Source: Odiellus spinosus (Eukaryota > Arthropoda > Arachnida > Opiliones > Phalangiidae). Taken from it: DNA of 64,000 nucleotides. Below the pieces are notes generated by a model, which saw only the letters and a program-made list of their open reading frames with translations, ran no database searches and was not told the origin of the DNA. Shown in pieces: positions 41,501-54,900 of this stretch. Both the position numbers and the translations under genes were made by a program. Where the stretch lies: assembly GCA_963920705.1 (NCBI GenBank), contig OY987228.1:17306565-17370564 (forward strand). Reading direction: 5' to 3'. The stretch's first letter is position 1. Each line of letters begins with the position of its first letter.

Positions 41501-44500
41501 ATTCGAAACCCAATTAGGCTTAGCGAATCTAGTTCGCGACTTTGATAATGAACTGTAAATAACCGCGAAACCTTTGGTGACTTTTCATTCGATATTTACG
41601 CAAATTTCACAGTAGAAATCGATTAAAAATAATCTAGTATCCCTTTAATTTTAAAAAAGTTAAAACTGTTTACTAATAGTTGGCCAATTTCATTTAAAAA
41701 ATATTACAATTTTCGAAACGGTATATGAAAACGGTTTCAGCGGCTGTTAAACACAAAATTCGTCATTTAGGACCATAAAAGCTCCTAATATATCCTATGA
41801 AGTATACTTTAAAACCCATTAAAATTTGAGGGAGTTAAAAATAAAAATGAGGAACCCACACTCAATCGAATACCACCCCTCCACCATACTACCCAGCATT
41901 CTTGCCGCCATCTATTATTGTTACGACAACAAATAAAACATTGAGATTGTAGATTAATGGGGACAACCCTCTTCTCTTTACCCTATAACACCCTATACGT
42001 AACCCTCCCCGCAACCCGGCCACTCAACCAGGGTCGAACGTTAAAAAGGCTATCAGACTAAAAACCGATAAAAATTCCTGGCGTGTATGAAACCAATGAC
42101 AAGATTGATGACAAAATAGGAAAAATGGAGAGAGCGTAGTGTATACGTACCAAAAGAGAAAGAGCGAAAGAGAATAGGGGGGGGGGAGATATCGGGTCGA
42201 TCCAGATCGCGTAATGACAGTTTAATAACCTTCAAAAGCTCAAACGCCATCTCCTAACCCTTAACGAAAAGCTAAGCCTAACGCACTCTAGCTCTTTGGT
42301 GCCCTGGTACCCGGACATTGGTATACACCACTCCGAGCTCTTGTGTTCTTAATGAACAAGCAAATACACACTCACTTAACTCGACGGCCTGGAAACGAGC
42401 GTAAACTTTACGCTATTTGTGTGGAGGGGAGGAAAGTGATTTTGCCTTTTACAGTATTATACGGGGCGTCCCTTATCGAGAGCACGATCACCTCCTTGCT
42501 CAAACAGCTATAGGTTCTCTACACCCCCCCCCCCTCCCCAGACTCTCGTCATCACGAGAGTGGCTAATATCGATGATCAATATCTCGATAGCCACTTCAA
42601 AACCTCCCTTTGTTTACCAGATAATGAATAGTTCGCTATCGGAAACACCGGCGTTTTCAACATCTCCTCCCCACGAATACGGTACACGCATACCCTATAA
42701 AGGAGTCGATTTCTAATTAAAACAAGAATCAAGGCTCCGATGGAATCAGGGGGTGGATATGAGGGGTTGTAGGTTTTTTTTAAAAAGGGCCATAACGACC
42801 GATAAATTTGAAAACCTTATATCGAAAAGGTACGTATCGTTTGGGTATGGACGCTTCCTTCAACAAAACCAAATAAAGTTAAATTTATTTACGGAGTTGT
42901 CGCTAGATGTAGCGAGTTACGAAAGATTAACGCAATATACTCTTAATTTTCAAAATCTAGTAGAAGCCCGGTCTCACAGCTAGCAATCAAAGTATACGCC
43001 AAACTTTATTAGGTAAATTTAACTTCACTTTATTTCCAACACCCTTTCTACTACCGAGGGAAATAAATCAAAATGATAGCTCATTTTTTCACGTTACCAT
43101 ATTTTTGGTCTATGATGGCGCTATACGTCTATACTCGAGACTCTATAGATAAGCGGGCTTTCTAATTAGAAGAGTAGCGGGTATATATTAAAACAAAATA
43201 TGAACCGCGGAAATTTTAGCGCGGGGCGTCGAAAGAAAAATGATTTTTCCTAACCCCCTACTTGTCTTATATCATATAGATTCTTAGCCTTCGCTTTCGC
43301 CACCCTTTTATTTAAATCGTAGAGCTCTAGTCTCCTATACAGTCTATGGAAAAAGCTATTTAATTTGCATGAGTAAATGTCGCCCCCGATCGAGAAGGAG
43401 AAAGAGCGGCAAAGATTATATAACAAACGCCTTTCTCATGAACTATCATAAACAAACGACATTCGAGTTTTTTGACCCCCCCTCTCCCTTCCTTCCGCCA
43501 TCATCTCCCGTTTCTGTATCCCTATCTAAGCAAACACGGAGGCAGAAGGGGAGGAAATCTATCATACGTAATGCCATTTGGATTAATCTTAAAGATGCGA
43601 GGGGTGGGAAGAGAGGTAGAGAAAGAGTGAATGTAGATGGATTTTTGTAAAAGCTCAGAGCTCACGGGGTTAATTAGCTCGCTCATGCAGTTGATTTAAA
43701 ATATCTCCTTTCCAACACGGTTGCCACGTACTTTATATAATAAATAGCCAAATCATATTTGGAAACCGCCCAAATGTTTGGAAATTTTAAATAATACTAT
43801 AGTATTGCCCCTGTATGATATCTTTACCCTGAACATTGAAGCGCTGTGGTTGAAACACTTCTACAGGCGCCCATTGGAAACTTAATAATCCGTTAACCAA
43901 ATCATATTTATTTCATAAAGACAACTGGTAAATTAATACCTTAAGTATTGAGTTCCCGAAAACTTATGTAAAAAACTAACACTATATCTCAATATATTGT
44001 TAATTCTATCTCGTGCTGGCATGACGTGTAAAGCGATCTTTCATATCTCTAGATCAACCAGCGTGCGAGATAATGGGTAGTGTATACGTTTACGTGTGCT
44101 GCAAACTCGTGGTGCAATTTATGTTAACTAAAAGTGGATTTCCCTTTGAAACTGACCTCGTATATCTCAACGATTAAAACCCGCCCAATATGGTTTAAAA
44201 ACCGCCAAACTGGCAACCTTGTCATGAAAGGAGAAACTTCGATAAACGTTATATTCTCCTCACATCGAGATTTTTACCTCCCTCTATTTAATAAGATTGT
44301 CCTAGGAGAGAGTGTAAATAAATTCAAACGGCGGAAGGAGGGAAAATTCGTAAAATTTGGAATAGAAAACAGTCTTTACGGCTTCCTTTCTCTATACCTT
44401 GATAAATCGCGAACAAACTTATTATATAGAAAGAAAACGAGAGAGAGAGAGAGAGAAAGTTTTGCAGCAAAATAACGACCAGCCCGTTTATATTCTTATA

Positions 44501-47500
44501 GTCGTATATACGCGACCATTTTGCTTAAATATACAGTTAAGGGGTTGAAGGGTCCGCGGGCCGATTAATGACTAGCCAACACGTAAATCGTTAATTAAAG
44601 GCGCAAAGAACCCCGGGGTTTCGAAAATACACTGTATTGGGAATTAGATCAAACATAACCTATTCCTATACTCCGTCCATTTTTGATAATAATAAAAAAA
44701 TACTATTTTTATCTCTAGTAAATTTAACATAATGTTTTAATCCGCATTAACGTTCGCTTTAAAGGTAAACTAATCTTGTAGAAAAATAAAGATATACAAT
44801 ACGCAATATATTTTTATATTATAGATTATGGGCTTTGGGAAACATTAGTATTCAAAACCTATATTCGTCGTTAAGATCACGCATTCGGCACAAACGGGAA
44901 AGAGAGAGAGAGAAGGAGAGAAAGGAATAAAAAATCATTTTTTTGGCGTAAAAACAAACGCTCTTTTAGAAAATTAGAATTTCGTATATAGCTCATAGTC
45001 TTAACGACTGTGTTATAAAATCGATATATCGAATTAGAGACTGGCCCCCCTCGGATTTTACTTCGAGAGCGAAATGATTAAAAAAGCAAATTAAGCTTTG
45101 GAATATTCTAAATCGAGCTATTTAATCTCGCAGAACGTACGTGCTTCTCTGATAAAAGATTGTCATTTGCGTTTTTAAATACGTTCCAAAACTAATTTCA
45201 ACTCTAGTACTCCCCATTTTGCTATCACCCAACATTTTGATTCGTGAACACGTGAATATTATATAAGGGAAAATAGACAATACGAAATTATAGTTTATTT
45301 TTACCTAAAGTTCTCAAAATTCGATATTTCCCTAAAGGGAGTAAAGGGTTATGATAATTTTTTTTAGAGATTATATCATTACAATAGTTTTAATATTATT
45401 TTACCCAAATTAATTTAATGTTTAGAAATTTAATTCAAATAATGAAGATTATAGTCTTTGAATTTGATTTAGAAATTAAAAATTAAAAGTTTAAATTAGG
45501 CTTAAAACGATTTGACCAATAGCGAAAAAATCCTTGGGAAAATATTATTTCGACCATAAGTCTTGTAAAGAAGGAAAATATTTTAATCGCTTTATTAGTA
45601 TTCTTGATAAAATTAATTTGGTTATATATTTCGAGAGCTCCAAATTTAAGTAATTGTTAATTACGATCCACCCTCCCTTTAAATTTTACTTGAAAAGCTT
45701 TTAGTAATTGATCCCAAAAACTAGCGAAAGAAGCTTAGATTTTTTTTATTATTTATATAAAACAAAATCCTTTTTACAGCCATTTAACTTAATCCCGGCT
45801 GATTGAACTAAGAGAAACTAGTAAAGATTTTTAAACAAAAAAAAAAACTAAAAAAAATAAAAATTTCGAAGCGAAAAAACCCCTTTTCTAAGTGGTAATA
45901 GATAGATTCCCATCAATAAATAGTGCATTAAGGTTTTAAGAACTTTTAAGATGAGCGTCTAAACTAATGGTACCAATAATCCTTTTTTTCTTTTAAAAAT
46001 CCTTTACCGCCAAGAAACGGATCGATAGCGCACTAAAAATATATTTTAAACCATCATTGTTTTTCTTTTAAACAGAGGCCCGAGAAAAGCTGAGAATGGC
46101 GTACGTTTGGGGCAATTTGTAAAGGAAGAAATACATTCAATAGAGATCATGGGCTAACAGCCTCAATGGACCCAGTAAGGTTTTTCTTTAAAAATAAAAA
46201 AAAAGGAAAGAAATCGAGGGGTTGGGGGCAAATGTGGAAAAAAAGGGGGTAATACAGGCCATAACGGTATCAATAACGATGTCTGGCAAAGGCAAGAAGT
46301 GGAAGTCATTAGCCATAAATCTACGCCTTCCCTTCAACCATCCTATATCCTTAAATCTCCTTTTTTTATCCAAAGCTTCGACTCCCTCACCCAACTCAAT
46401 ATCCTCTCGAGTTCCGTCGCTCGGAAGAAATCTATACGCTCCTTCGATTTGGCAAACATTGGCTGAGAGCACGTTTTACACTTCGTCTTTCTGCCCTTTA
46501 CTTTTTTTTTCTCTCTCTCTTAAGTTGTCATACATTTTTGGAGCGAAACTAACATTTTTGTTGAATACGCAATTTTACACAGTAGTAGTATTTGGTATTT
46601 AGGACGTACCATTATCAATTTAAACTGGTTTTACATATACGTGAGGTTTCTCGTCTTCTTGCACGACGCCGACGCCAACGCCGCAAAACAAATCTAATAT
46701 CTACACCAACCCCTACTACCTCATAGTGTACATTACTAATTTAATTACCAAAATTTCTAGTATTTACAACAAATAATTACTACTTAAACAAATTTTCCTG
46801 ATCTTCAGATTTTTGTTTTTGGAAATTAAAGAATCAGGCGATAAGAGCACAATAACTATATATTTCCTCTGAGCAGACGACGTGTTTTTTTCTTTGATCA
46901 TTGAATCCATATCGTCTGTTTAAAGGGCATTTGTATTGCGCTCATTATTATTTCGAATAAATGCTGTTCAGTTATTGTAGAAACTTTAATATTCCTAGAA
47001 CAATTGATTCCGGGGAGAAACCACAAAAGAGGTCTTAACCATCTCGTTTCCTCTTTTTCCCCGTCCTCTCTTTTTTCCTCTGAACGACTGTTAAAATGGC
47101 AAATATATTCCACTCAATCTCTCTTCGCGAGCGTGGGCCTATATGTCTAGGATATAAGGGGAAGATGCCAATACGGAGACGGTAAAGACGTTCAAGTACT
47201 AGCTGTAAGAGGGGCTAAAGGCGAAGAACCAAGGAAGGGAGAGACATATAGTAAGGGGAAGAAATTCTTCTATCTTAAATCTCTCCCCGCGGAACTAAGA
47301 GAGAGACTTCTACCAATATCGATTTCAAATGGCCCACCTGTTGGGTATCAATCTGTGACGCTCTGGAAGAGAGAACCCAACTCACCCACCCTCCCTCAGC
47401 ACCCTTTTCAAAGACGACTTAACACTCGAGCTGGCAAACATCCAAAGCGGCTACCCCATTTTTTTTATCCAATAGATTTTTTTTTTCCTATTTCTTTTTT

Positions 47501-50500
47501 TCTTCCCATCGCCTTTGCCTTTAACCAAAACATAATACGTTCAAACTCAATCGGTTTGGTCGATAAATAAATCAAGCCTGATAATCGGTTTCGTCGCGGT
47601 TAAATGATTTTTCTTTCAGAGTTAACTCGTACGGAAACCGTTTAGGTTAAGCCTTGGCAGCTTATATAGATCATTGTTTCTACATCAAGGTTAATATATT
47701 TATAACTGAGCTCAATAAACAGGCGTTTTAAAAGCCATAACGTGACATAAAATATACAGAGGCTTGGCGAAGGCTCAAATTCCAAATTTTAAACGTTACC
47801 GATTGGTTGTTGTTACCTATACATTATTTACGCTTCCTTTTGAGCGCTTTAATTCCGTTGGCAGGTATAAAAGGTTTTATTTAAAGACTTAGTAGGATCA
47901 AATGTGGGTATATTTTTTAAGAAAATCAAGTTAATTATTATTTTCAGTTATTTGTTACAATCATAGTTCTTTTTCCTTTAAATTTGCTTATGAATGGGAG
48001 ATAGTAATTACCCTATAACTTAAATAACTGTAATACTGCGCGGTAATTTCTCATTAAAATATTATTTTTAAAACATTAAATTTCATCTGAAATTAATATT
48101 TACCGCGAGATTGTATAAAGTCAAAAAAACCTCAGACAATGAGTCGCCAATGTTTATAATAAATTATATAACAAAGTAATTTTCCGATCGGCCGACGCCT
48201 CTTAAGATAACCTAGGGGGTGGTTGGTGGCACCCTCCCTATTAATATTAATGCGTCTTTTCGAATTAGGAAACAGCAATTTGTCGAAAGAGCGAGAGAAA
48301 GAGAGCTAAGGAAAATACGTAAGAATCTTCCCAATATATAAATATATAAATTTATATATCTTTATATCGTTTTCCTTAAAAGAGAAATCGTATATATATA
48401 TATAGTTAGATAGGCGTCTATAAATGATTCTTGGGAAAACGGCGGGGATTTTAACCTTTGGGGACTTAAAGATCCCGAAGAATATATGTTGCCAAGCCGC
48501 CCGAGCTAACCGCGTTTACTCCTCTCTCTCTATCTTCCATAGTTCAAACGCTAGCTACACTTACGACCAATCGAAAATTTCAGAAGGTATACCCTTAAAT
48601 TCCCTTTAACCTCTTATAAATATTCCTATAGACGAAGGAACTAGTTTCTAACTGAAACCTCCGATTATTTGAAATGACACGAGGAAAGTCGCGGAAGCAA
48701 ATAAAGGGGGGAGGGGAGGGGTAACGTATACGGTTTATTTTTCCAACCTCCCCTCGTATTTCCTATACCATCGTGTTATTCTATTGTATCGAAGCGACAC
48801 CTCTGGGGTCATTTTAAAACCTTTGGAAATCGAATTTTAAATTTACTTTCCTATATATACGACGTTAGCTAACTCGGGTCTCACCGGCGTCGACGTTTAT
48901 ACTCTTAACATACGTATATACTGATATACAAATTATACGTACAAGACGTCTTTTGAAAAGGAAACCACCAGTAATAGAAACGGAATAGAAACGAAGGGTG
49001 GAGTAGGGTACGAATTCTTGTTAAGAGTTTTAAAGGAGAAACTTTACCGGGATCAAATACAACGTTTCTCCCCCTAATTTGATAAGGATATTTTTACGAT
49101 TCTCGTCATTCGGTCCAATTTATTAAAGGAATTTACATAAAACATATTGGCGTTTGCGCGAGTAGAACGTGTTTGTCTCTAAGCGTATATAAAAATATAT
49201 GTACGTTTGTATGTCTATGGGATAAAAGGAGGATGTCATACCTTGTTGGGTCGTTTAGTGTCTCCATGGTAGAATGCAAATCATTTCAGGGAATAAGGGA
49301 CGTAAAACTGCTAGTGTCAAATAATTTGGGATTCATACGTTTTACCCCTTTCGCGTAGTATCGTATATACAATCCAAAATTCCTCCCCAAAAATTCAAAA
49401 ATTGTATCAAAGGTTGTAATTTATTTTATTAAATATATATTCGCGATATTTTGAGGAATAATAAATAATACATAACGTAAGTTATATCCGTTTTTCTCCT
49501 TTATAAACGTACGCATTCACCATCTATCCACGTACAAATGTAACGCAACCCAAATAAAAATAGGTCTACCCCTAAAAATAATCTTTTCCCCGAACACCGA
49601 AGCGAAAAGGAAGGAACACTTCTACAGGGGCTGATCTTTCTTTTAAATTTTATATTAAATGAAATTTTAAATTCAATTTTATTAAAAACCCAGGAATAAA
49701 TAAACGGGGTACCAAAACACCAGTATCCCAAATCAGTCGGAATTTTACCTCGGTATAAACAATTTAACGCTTATCGTCGAGAATCGTAATCGCGGCAAAC
49801 CCAGCCTGATTTCGAGATACGCGTGTAGCGAATTTTGAATAATTCTCTTCTTTATAAAGAGTAAATAATTAAACGTACTTTGTCGTTAGTAGCTAGAAAG
49901 TAATCGCTTAAAGTAAGAAAAGACGTATTGTTTTAAACAAGAGTGGTATCCATCCCTCCTCCTACCAAATCCGCTTCCCACTCGCCTTCTTTTACTCGAT
50001 AAGACTTTAGAGACGAGGAGGATAAGGGAAGAAGGGTATGATACGGTGGAAAAGGGTTATACTGCTATGATCCAATCAATAGAGCTGACGCCCGAGTTCC
50101 TTAATCGTCCTAATAGAGGCCACGGGGGAGAATGGCGGAGCGCAATTAGCGGAGTCCGAGCCCCGACGCGAGCCTATATATACTATAGATTTGGGGCGAA
50201 ATGAAAGTATACGTGGGAAGGCGGAAAAGAATGAAGTAAAAAAAAAATAAAGAAGAAACTAACCCGATCGATCCGGAGGCCCTTCTATACGCCACTCCGG
50301 TTCGTCGAACATCGAGAGTCTCGCGCCAAAGAACAAACCACGCGCGTGAGGCACACACACACGTGCATGCACTGTTACCGGCTTTTTAAAAGGGAGGGAA
50401 AAATTGGCGGGAAAAGGGTGTAAAAGACTTATTTCACCTTGATTTGATAATACTCGGGAAGCTTTAGATACCTTCGAAATTAACGTAAACAAATGAGAGA

Positions 50501-51858
50501 TAAAGGGAACTTCATCTTTGTACGCGCTCCCAAATCAACGCGAAATAGACCGGTAAATCAGTTCGACTTATTCCCTATAATAAAATGAAACGGGGAAAGG
50601 TGAGAAATCTGGTAGACTGGAGCTTACAATATGCAAATTTTCATCTTTGTAAGCGTTAGCTCAAAAAATTTGAACAGCGGGACGCGGATATACGAAGGTG
50701 GGAGAGATAGCGAGAGAGTGAGAGTGAGATAGAAAGACACGGAGATGAGCATCTTTCTCCTCCTGGTTCGACTGATTAGGACGGAAAATAGTATTAAAAG
50801 TTGGGCCCACCTTCTTTTTCCCCTTATCCTGTACGCCCGACGGCTTGGGCCTTCGTTCAAAATCGAATACTATTAAGTCTATTATCGAAGGGAAAAAGTT
50901 TTTCGGAACCACCGCGTACAGGCTAGGCATCGTTGACGTTGTAAAAGGGTTAAAGAGGATTGGGGCAATGAGTTCATTAGTCCCCCACGGAGTAACGGTA
51001 TTGGGTGTAGTAATTAATTTGCTTCGTTACCTATTGCGAATTCAGAGACAGACGAATTGCGCGAGGGCTTTCGTAAAAATAAAAACACAACAAAATTGGT
51101 TCAGGTTGATAATGGATCGCTTTACAGTAACATTATTTGAATTAGTCGTAGAGAATACTTTTTCAAAGAAGAAAAAGTTCGAATCGCTAAGTCTAATTTA
51201 TCTGATCAAGATGAATATTAGTTAAAACCATACAACAATGGTCCAAAAAATTCAATTTTTAAATGTCATAATTCAATATCACGTTACGCGAGAAAAAATA
51301 AAAATAAAACCGTTACATAATATTCTGCACGGTTCAAAATATAATTTAATTTTACACCACTGCGTATATGGAATTTTATATTTCTATTCGACACCTATAT
51401 AGCTAGCCCGATAAGCCAGGGGGTTTTTATTTCGTAATAGTGGTATAACTAGTTCCCCCTCCCATTTTTCTAGATACCCGGTATATTATAAGAAAGGTAT
51501 TTTCGCAATTTCTTATAAGAATTTTTTTCCCTACATGGTACAAAAAAAAGGAGAGGCGTATACTGATAGTAAACGTAGTCTACACACTTCCTTCGGTTTC
51601 TCTCTCTTCGAGAAAGATCCGAGTCTGAATTTTAAGTCGGACTGTAACGTACTAACGTTCGCCAACTGATTTGCATCGAGAACGTGTTTAATATACAGTC
51701 TGTTTAACGTATTAGAATTAATGAAGCGATATTCGAGGAAATAGAAAAGTCTCGTAGGAAAAAAAACACCCCTTGACAAGGTTATACTACTCGTTGAATC
51801 AAATATTTCGAATAGACTGTTAAAAACTTCGTGTAGGGGTGTCTTCTAACTTTCCCTA

Positions 51859-51919
<61 letters not shown>

Positions 51920-54900
51920 CTCTCTATCCCCTTACAAAAAAAGGGATGAAATGTAGAAACTCAATATAATAAGAATGCGTTGTAGCATCCTAAAGATATA
52001 TAACGGAATGCATAAGGGTTTTCTATAAATGAAAAAGGGGGTAAAGAGGAGTTGGGATAGGATGGGATACACTACGTATAGTCACTAGTATTTTAGCATA
52101 TTGAAAATTACTCTAACCCTCGCCACGAAAGAAGAAAGTCGACTAATACCATAGTCTCCATCTTCTATCCTCCCCCTTATACGCGCGCTTGTGGTATGAA
52201 GTTCGAATATTTTCAAATACGGAGTGAATTTTTTAAGAAAAAAAAAAAAAGGGGTGTGAACTGTGAAAGGAATGGTTGGGGAGAAATTTTTACTTTTATA
52301 TTTTACTTTTTGGTGGTTGGAAATTCTGAATTTTAATTCCTTAAAAGTTGAAGACTTTTGGTTTTCGCAAGAGCATTGTAACCATTACTTTCATCTACTA
52401 CGCGATTTAACATCGTGTATTCATTCGCCTTGGTTTTAGCTACTTTGAAAACTATTATTGAACTAGAGTTTATCTAGTAGCGAATATTTCTCGATGTGTG
52501 TATGAGGATACCGCGAGGGTTTAAAAATAATGAAAAAAAAAAAAAGTTTTATAGGCTTTCGAGCTTTTTGCCAAAGCTTTCGTGCTGAAAGATTTTTTTA
52601 TTTAAAGGGTAGGGCTATTTCTAAGTATGGAAATAAGGTCTATAAAAAAATGGGATACCATATCTACGAATTTCGAATTCAAAACGAGTATATCCGATCT
52701 TATATTTCAGTAATTTTTGAAAGATTCGTGGGGATTGCGCGGTCAGGCTTAAATTATACACGTGTATAAATATATATAAAAGTATGAAAAATATGGTTTA
52801 AAAAAAAATCTTACCTGGTTGGCTCTTTCCAGATCGTTCAGGACGATCTCCATCTCATCGGACCTAAAATGAGAAAATAATTCATATTTAATATCAAATC
52901 GTACATAATTTAATTTAATAGTTGCCCCAATAGTCAAAGAGAAAGTGGATTGGTACATAATACTAAATCGCACAGGGAAAAATGTAAATCACGACAAATC
53001 CCCATCAAAAAAATATAATTGGGTTAATATTCTATTAAAGAAACTTCCAAAATGTAAGTTTCAAATAGTGTGCCATAAATATAGATAAATTCTACTAAAA
53101 TGAATAAGTTTCGCAACTATAGCAAGCTTTTCAGTTCATATCCTACCCTTAGCGCTGCTACTGATTTAAATGATTTTTGGATATAGGCCAGCGGTTTTGA
53201 AATCAGCTCTTTGCCCATTTCAGCATGTGTCAGAACAGCGGTTGCTAAAAAAAGCTCGTTTTTTGTTCAAAACAAACTTTTCCTAACCTAACCCCTTTAT
53301 CGTGATAAAGCCGTTTTGTATGAAAGTCCTTTTGGTAACGCGGTTATAAAAGGATCAACAATTTGGTGTTTGACGATTTTCCCCACAATCTTGTAAAGGC
53401 ATCTCGATATACTTAAGGTCACGAGCGAGTCAAAGTATCTTAGAAGAGTTTTTGACAAAGACATACTTAAAATACCCGATAAAACTCTAGCTGGGGCGTC
53501 AAACGAAATTTCCGCGTCTCCTCTTTTACGGGAGATAAACTTCCGTTCGTACACGGAAAAAGCTCCAAAAACTTTCCTTTCTAATTAAGAATTTGGATTT
53601 TCATCCTGGCGACCGAAGCGTCTCTTTTGGCCTATATAGAGTCGAGAGTTTCTTCCCCCGGCGTCGCCGCCGAGACCCATCAAGATTCGCGCCACCCATA
53701 ATGTCACCCAAAGTTTTCAGACTCGCGAAATATTCGCTACTTTAATTGAAACTGAATTTCAGTAGATAAGTCAAACGATTCTCCCCGACTATATACGACT
53801 CTTCGCCATTTCTTTCAAATTTATAAACACTCGCGTCTAATGAATTAAAATCGCGACACTGAGTGTGTATAGATATATTCCCGGAAAAACGCAAATTACT
53901 TTTATTTTATTTTTTTTCCTAAAGGAGTTAAAAACCGTGAAGGAAGAGAGAGTGAAGGGTAGCGGGATGAAGCTAAAAACCTTTTAGAAATCCCTACAGC
54001 TGGTTCCCTTAAGTTCGGACAAATGATACTAGTGTCTTTCTAAAGCAAAGTTCCCACGGGGGTATACGACCCAACAGGGTTTGGTCGAACATACCCGCAA
54101 TTAACCCGGACCACGCTTCATAGTCAGGTTCAATAATAGTCAGCGCCGCAATTAAGGCTCGATCCCGTCGGGATTTCAACCTCCTTCGCTCCCGTAACGG
54201 CCGAACGTCGCGTATAGTTTTAGACGGTCGAGTTGAAAAACAATTTTAATCAAAACGTCGGTGAAAGTTTTAAACTCGACGCTATACGAGACTACAGCGC
54301 TAGGCTTAATCCTATAGAAAATAGTATATAGATATTTTTGAGACGGTTAGGGAGACGCGGGAGGAGTATAATTGCCTTAAAATCTTCGGGCGATACCTCG
54401 CGGCTCGCGTAAAAACAACCATCTATATACGACGAGTCTCCGTAAACCCCCTTTTCCAGGGTTTCGGGGTTTGTCCAGGCTCGGGGACTGAGGGAAGAGT
54501 CCTGCGTGGCTAATCATTTTTAATTCCACCGTCCTAATCACAGCGAGCCAAAGAATGGATCATTAATCCCGAGTATTACGGACGGCTCGCTTCTCCAACG
54601 CCTGATATACCTGGGGTTCCATCTCCTACCCCCGTTGCTAGACGTTTTCCCTGTTCAACTCCCCCCTATCGCCCACGGTAGGCGATGAAGAAGACCTAAG
54701 GGAGAAGCCTCGATTATTTTCTTTAGGGAGTCTAAAAGCCCGACCAGTTTATTGGTAAAGTAAGGAAGGTATAAAGGGGGTAGAGGAGAGAGAGGACGCG
54801 AAAGTTACTTTTCGAGTCGAGTTAGGATACGGTTAGGCTGGCAGGATTCCGTTCTACCGAAAATTCGGGTGCCGTTACGCGTCAAACTTTGTCACCGTCC

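Larger units (their letters stand above)
6407..52814 (-). other. 46.4-kb phase-0 intron of cut
   Basis: It separates ...ERANQ (52815-52863) from RAAVAEK... (6236-6406), residues that are adjacent in vertebrate CUX1, so no coding exon is missing between them. None of the open frames inside it resembles a known family. It holds most of the transposon-like and repeat structure of the window, listed separately. I found no strong ratchet-type (AG|GTAAGT) recursive splice site on the minus strand. Confidence 0.9.

Noticed and set aside
8108-43121. GATGGCGC words (8111, 29166, 43113) as insect CTCF-like sites
   Set aside because: Three hits of an 8-mer in 64 kb on one strand are only slightly above chance and flanks do not extend the match.
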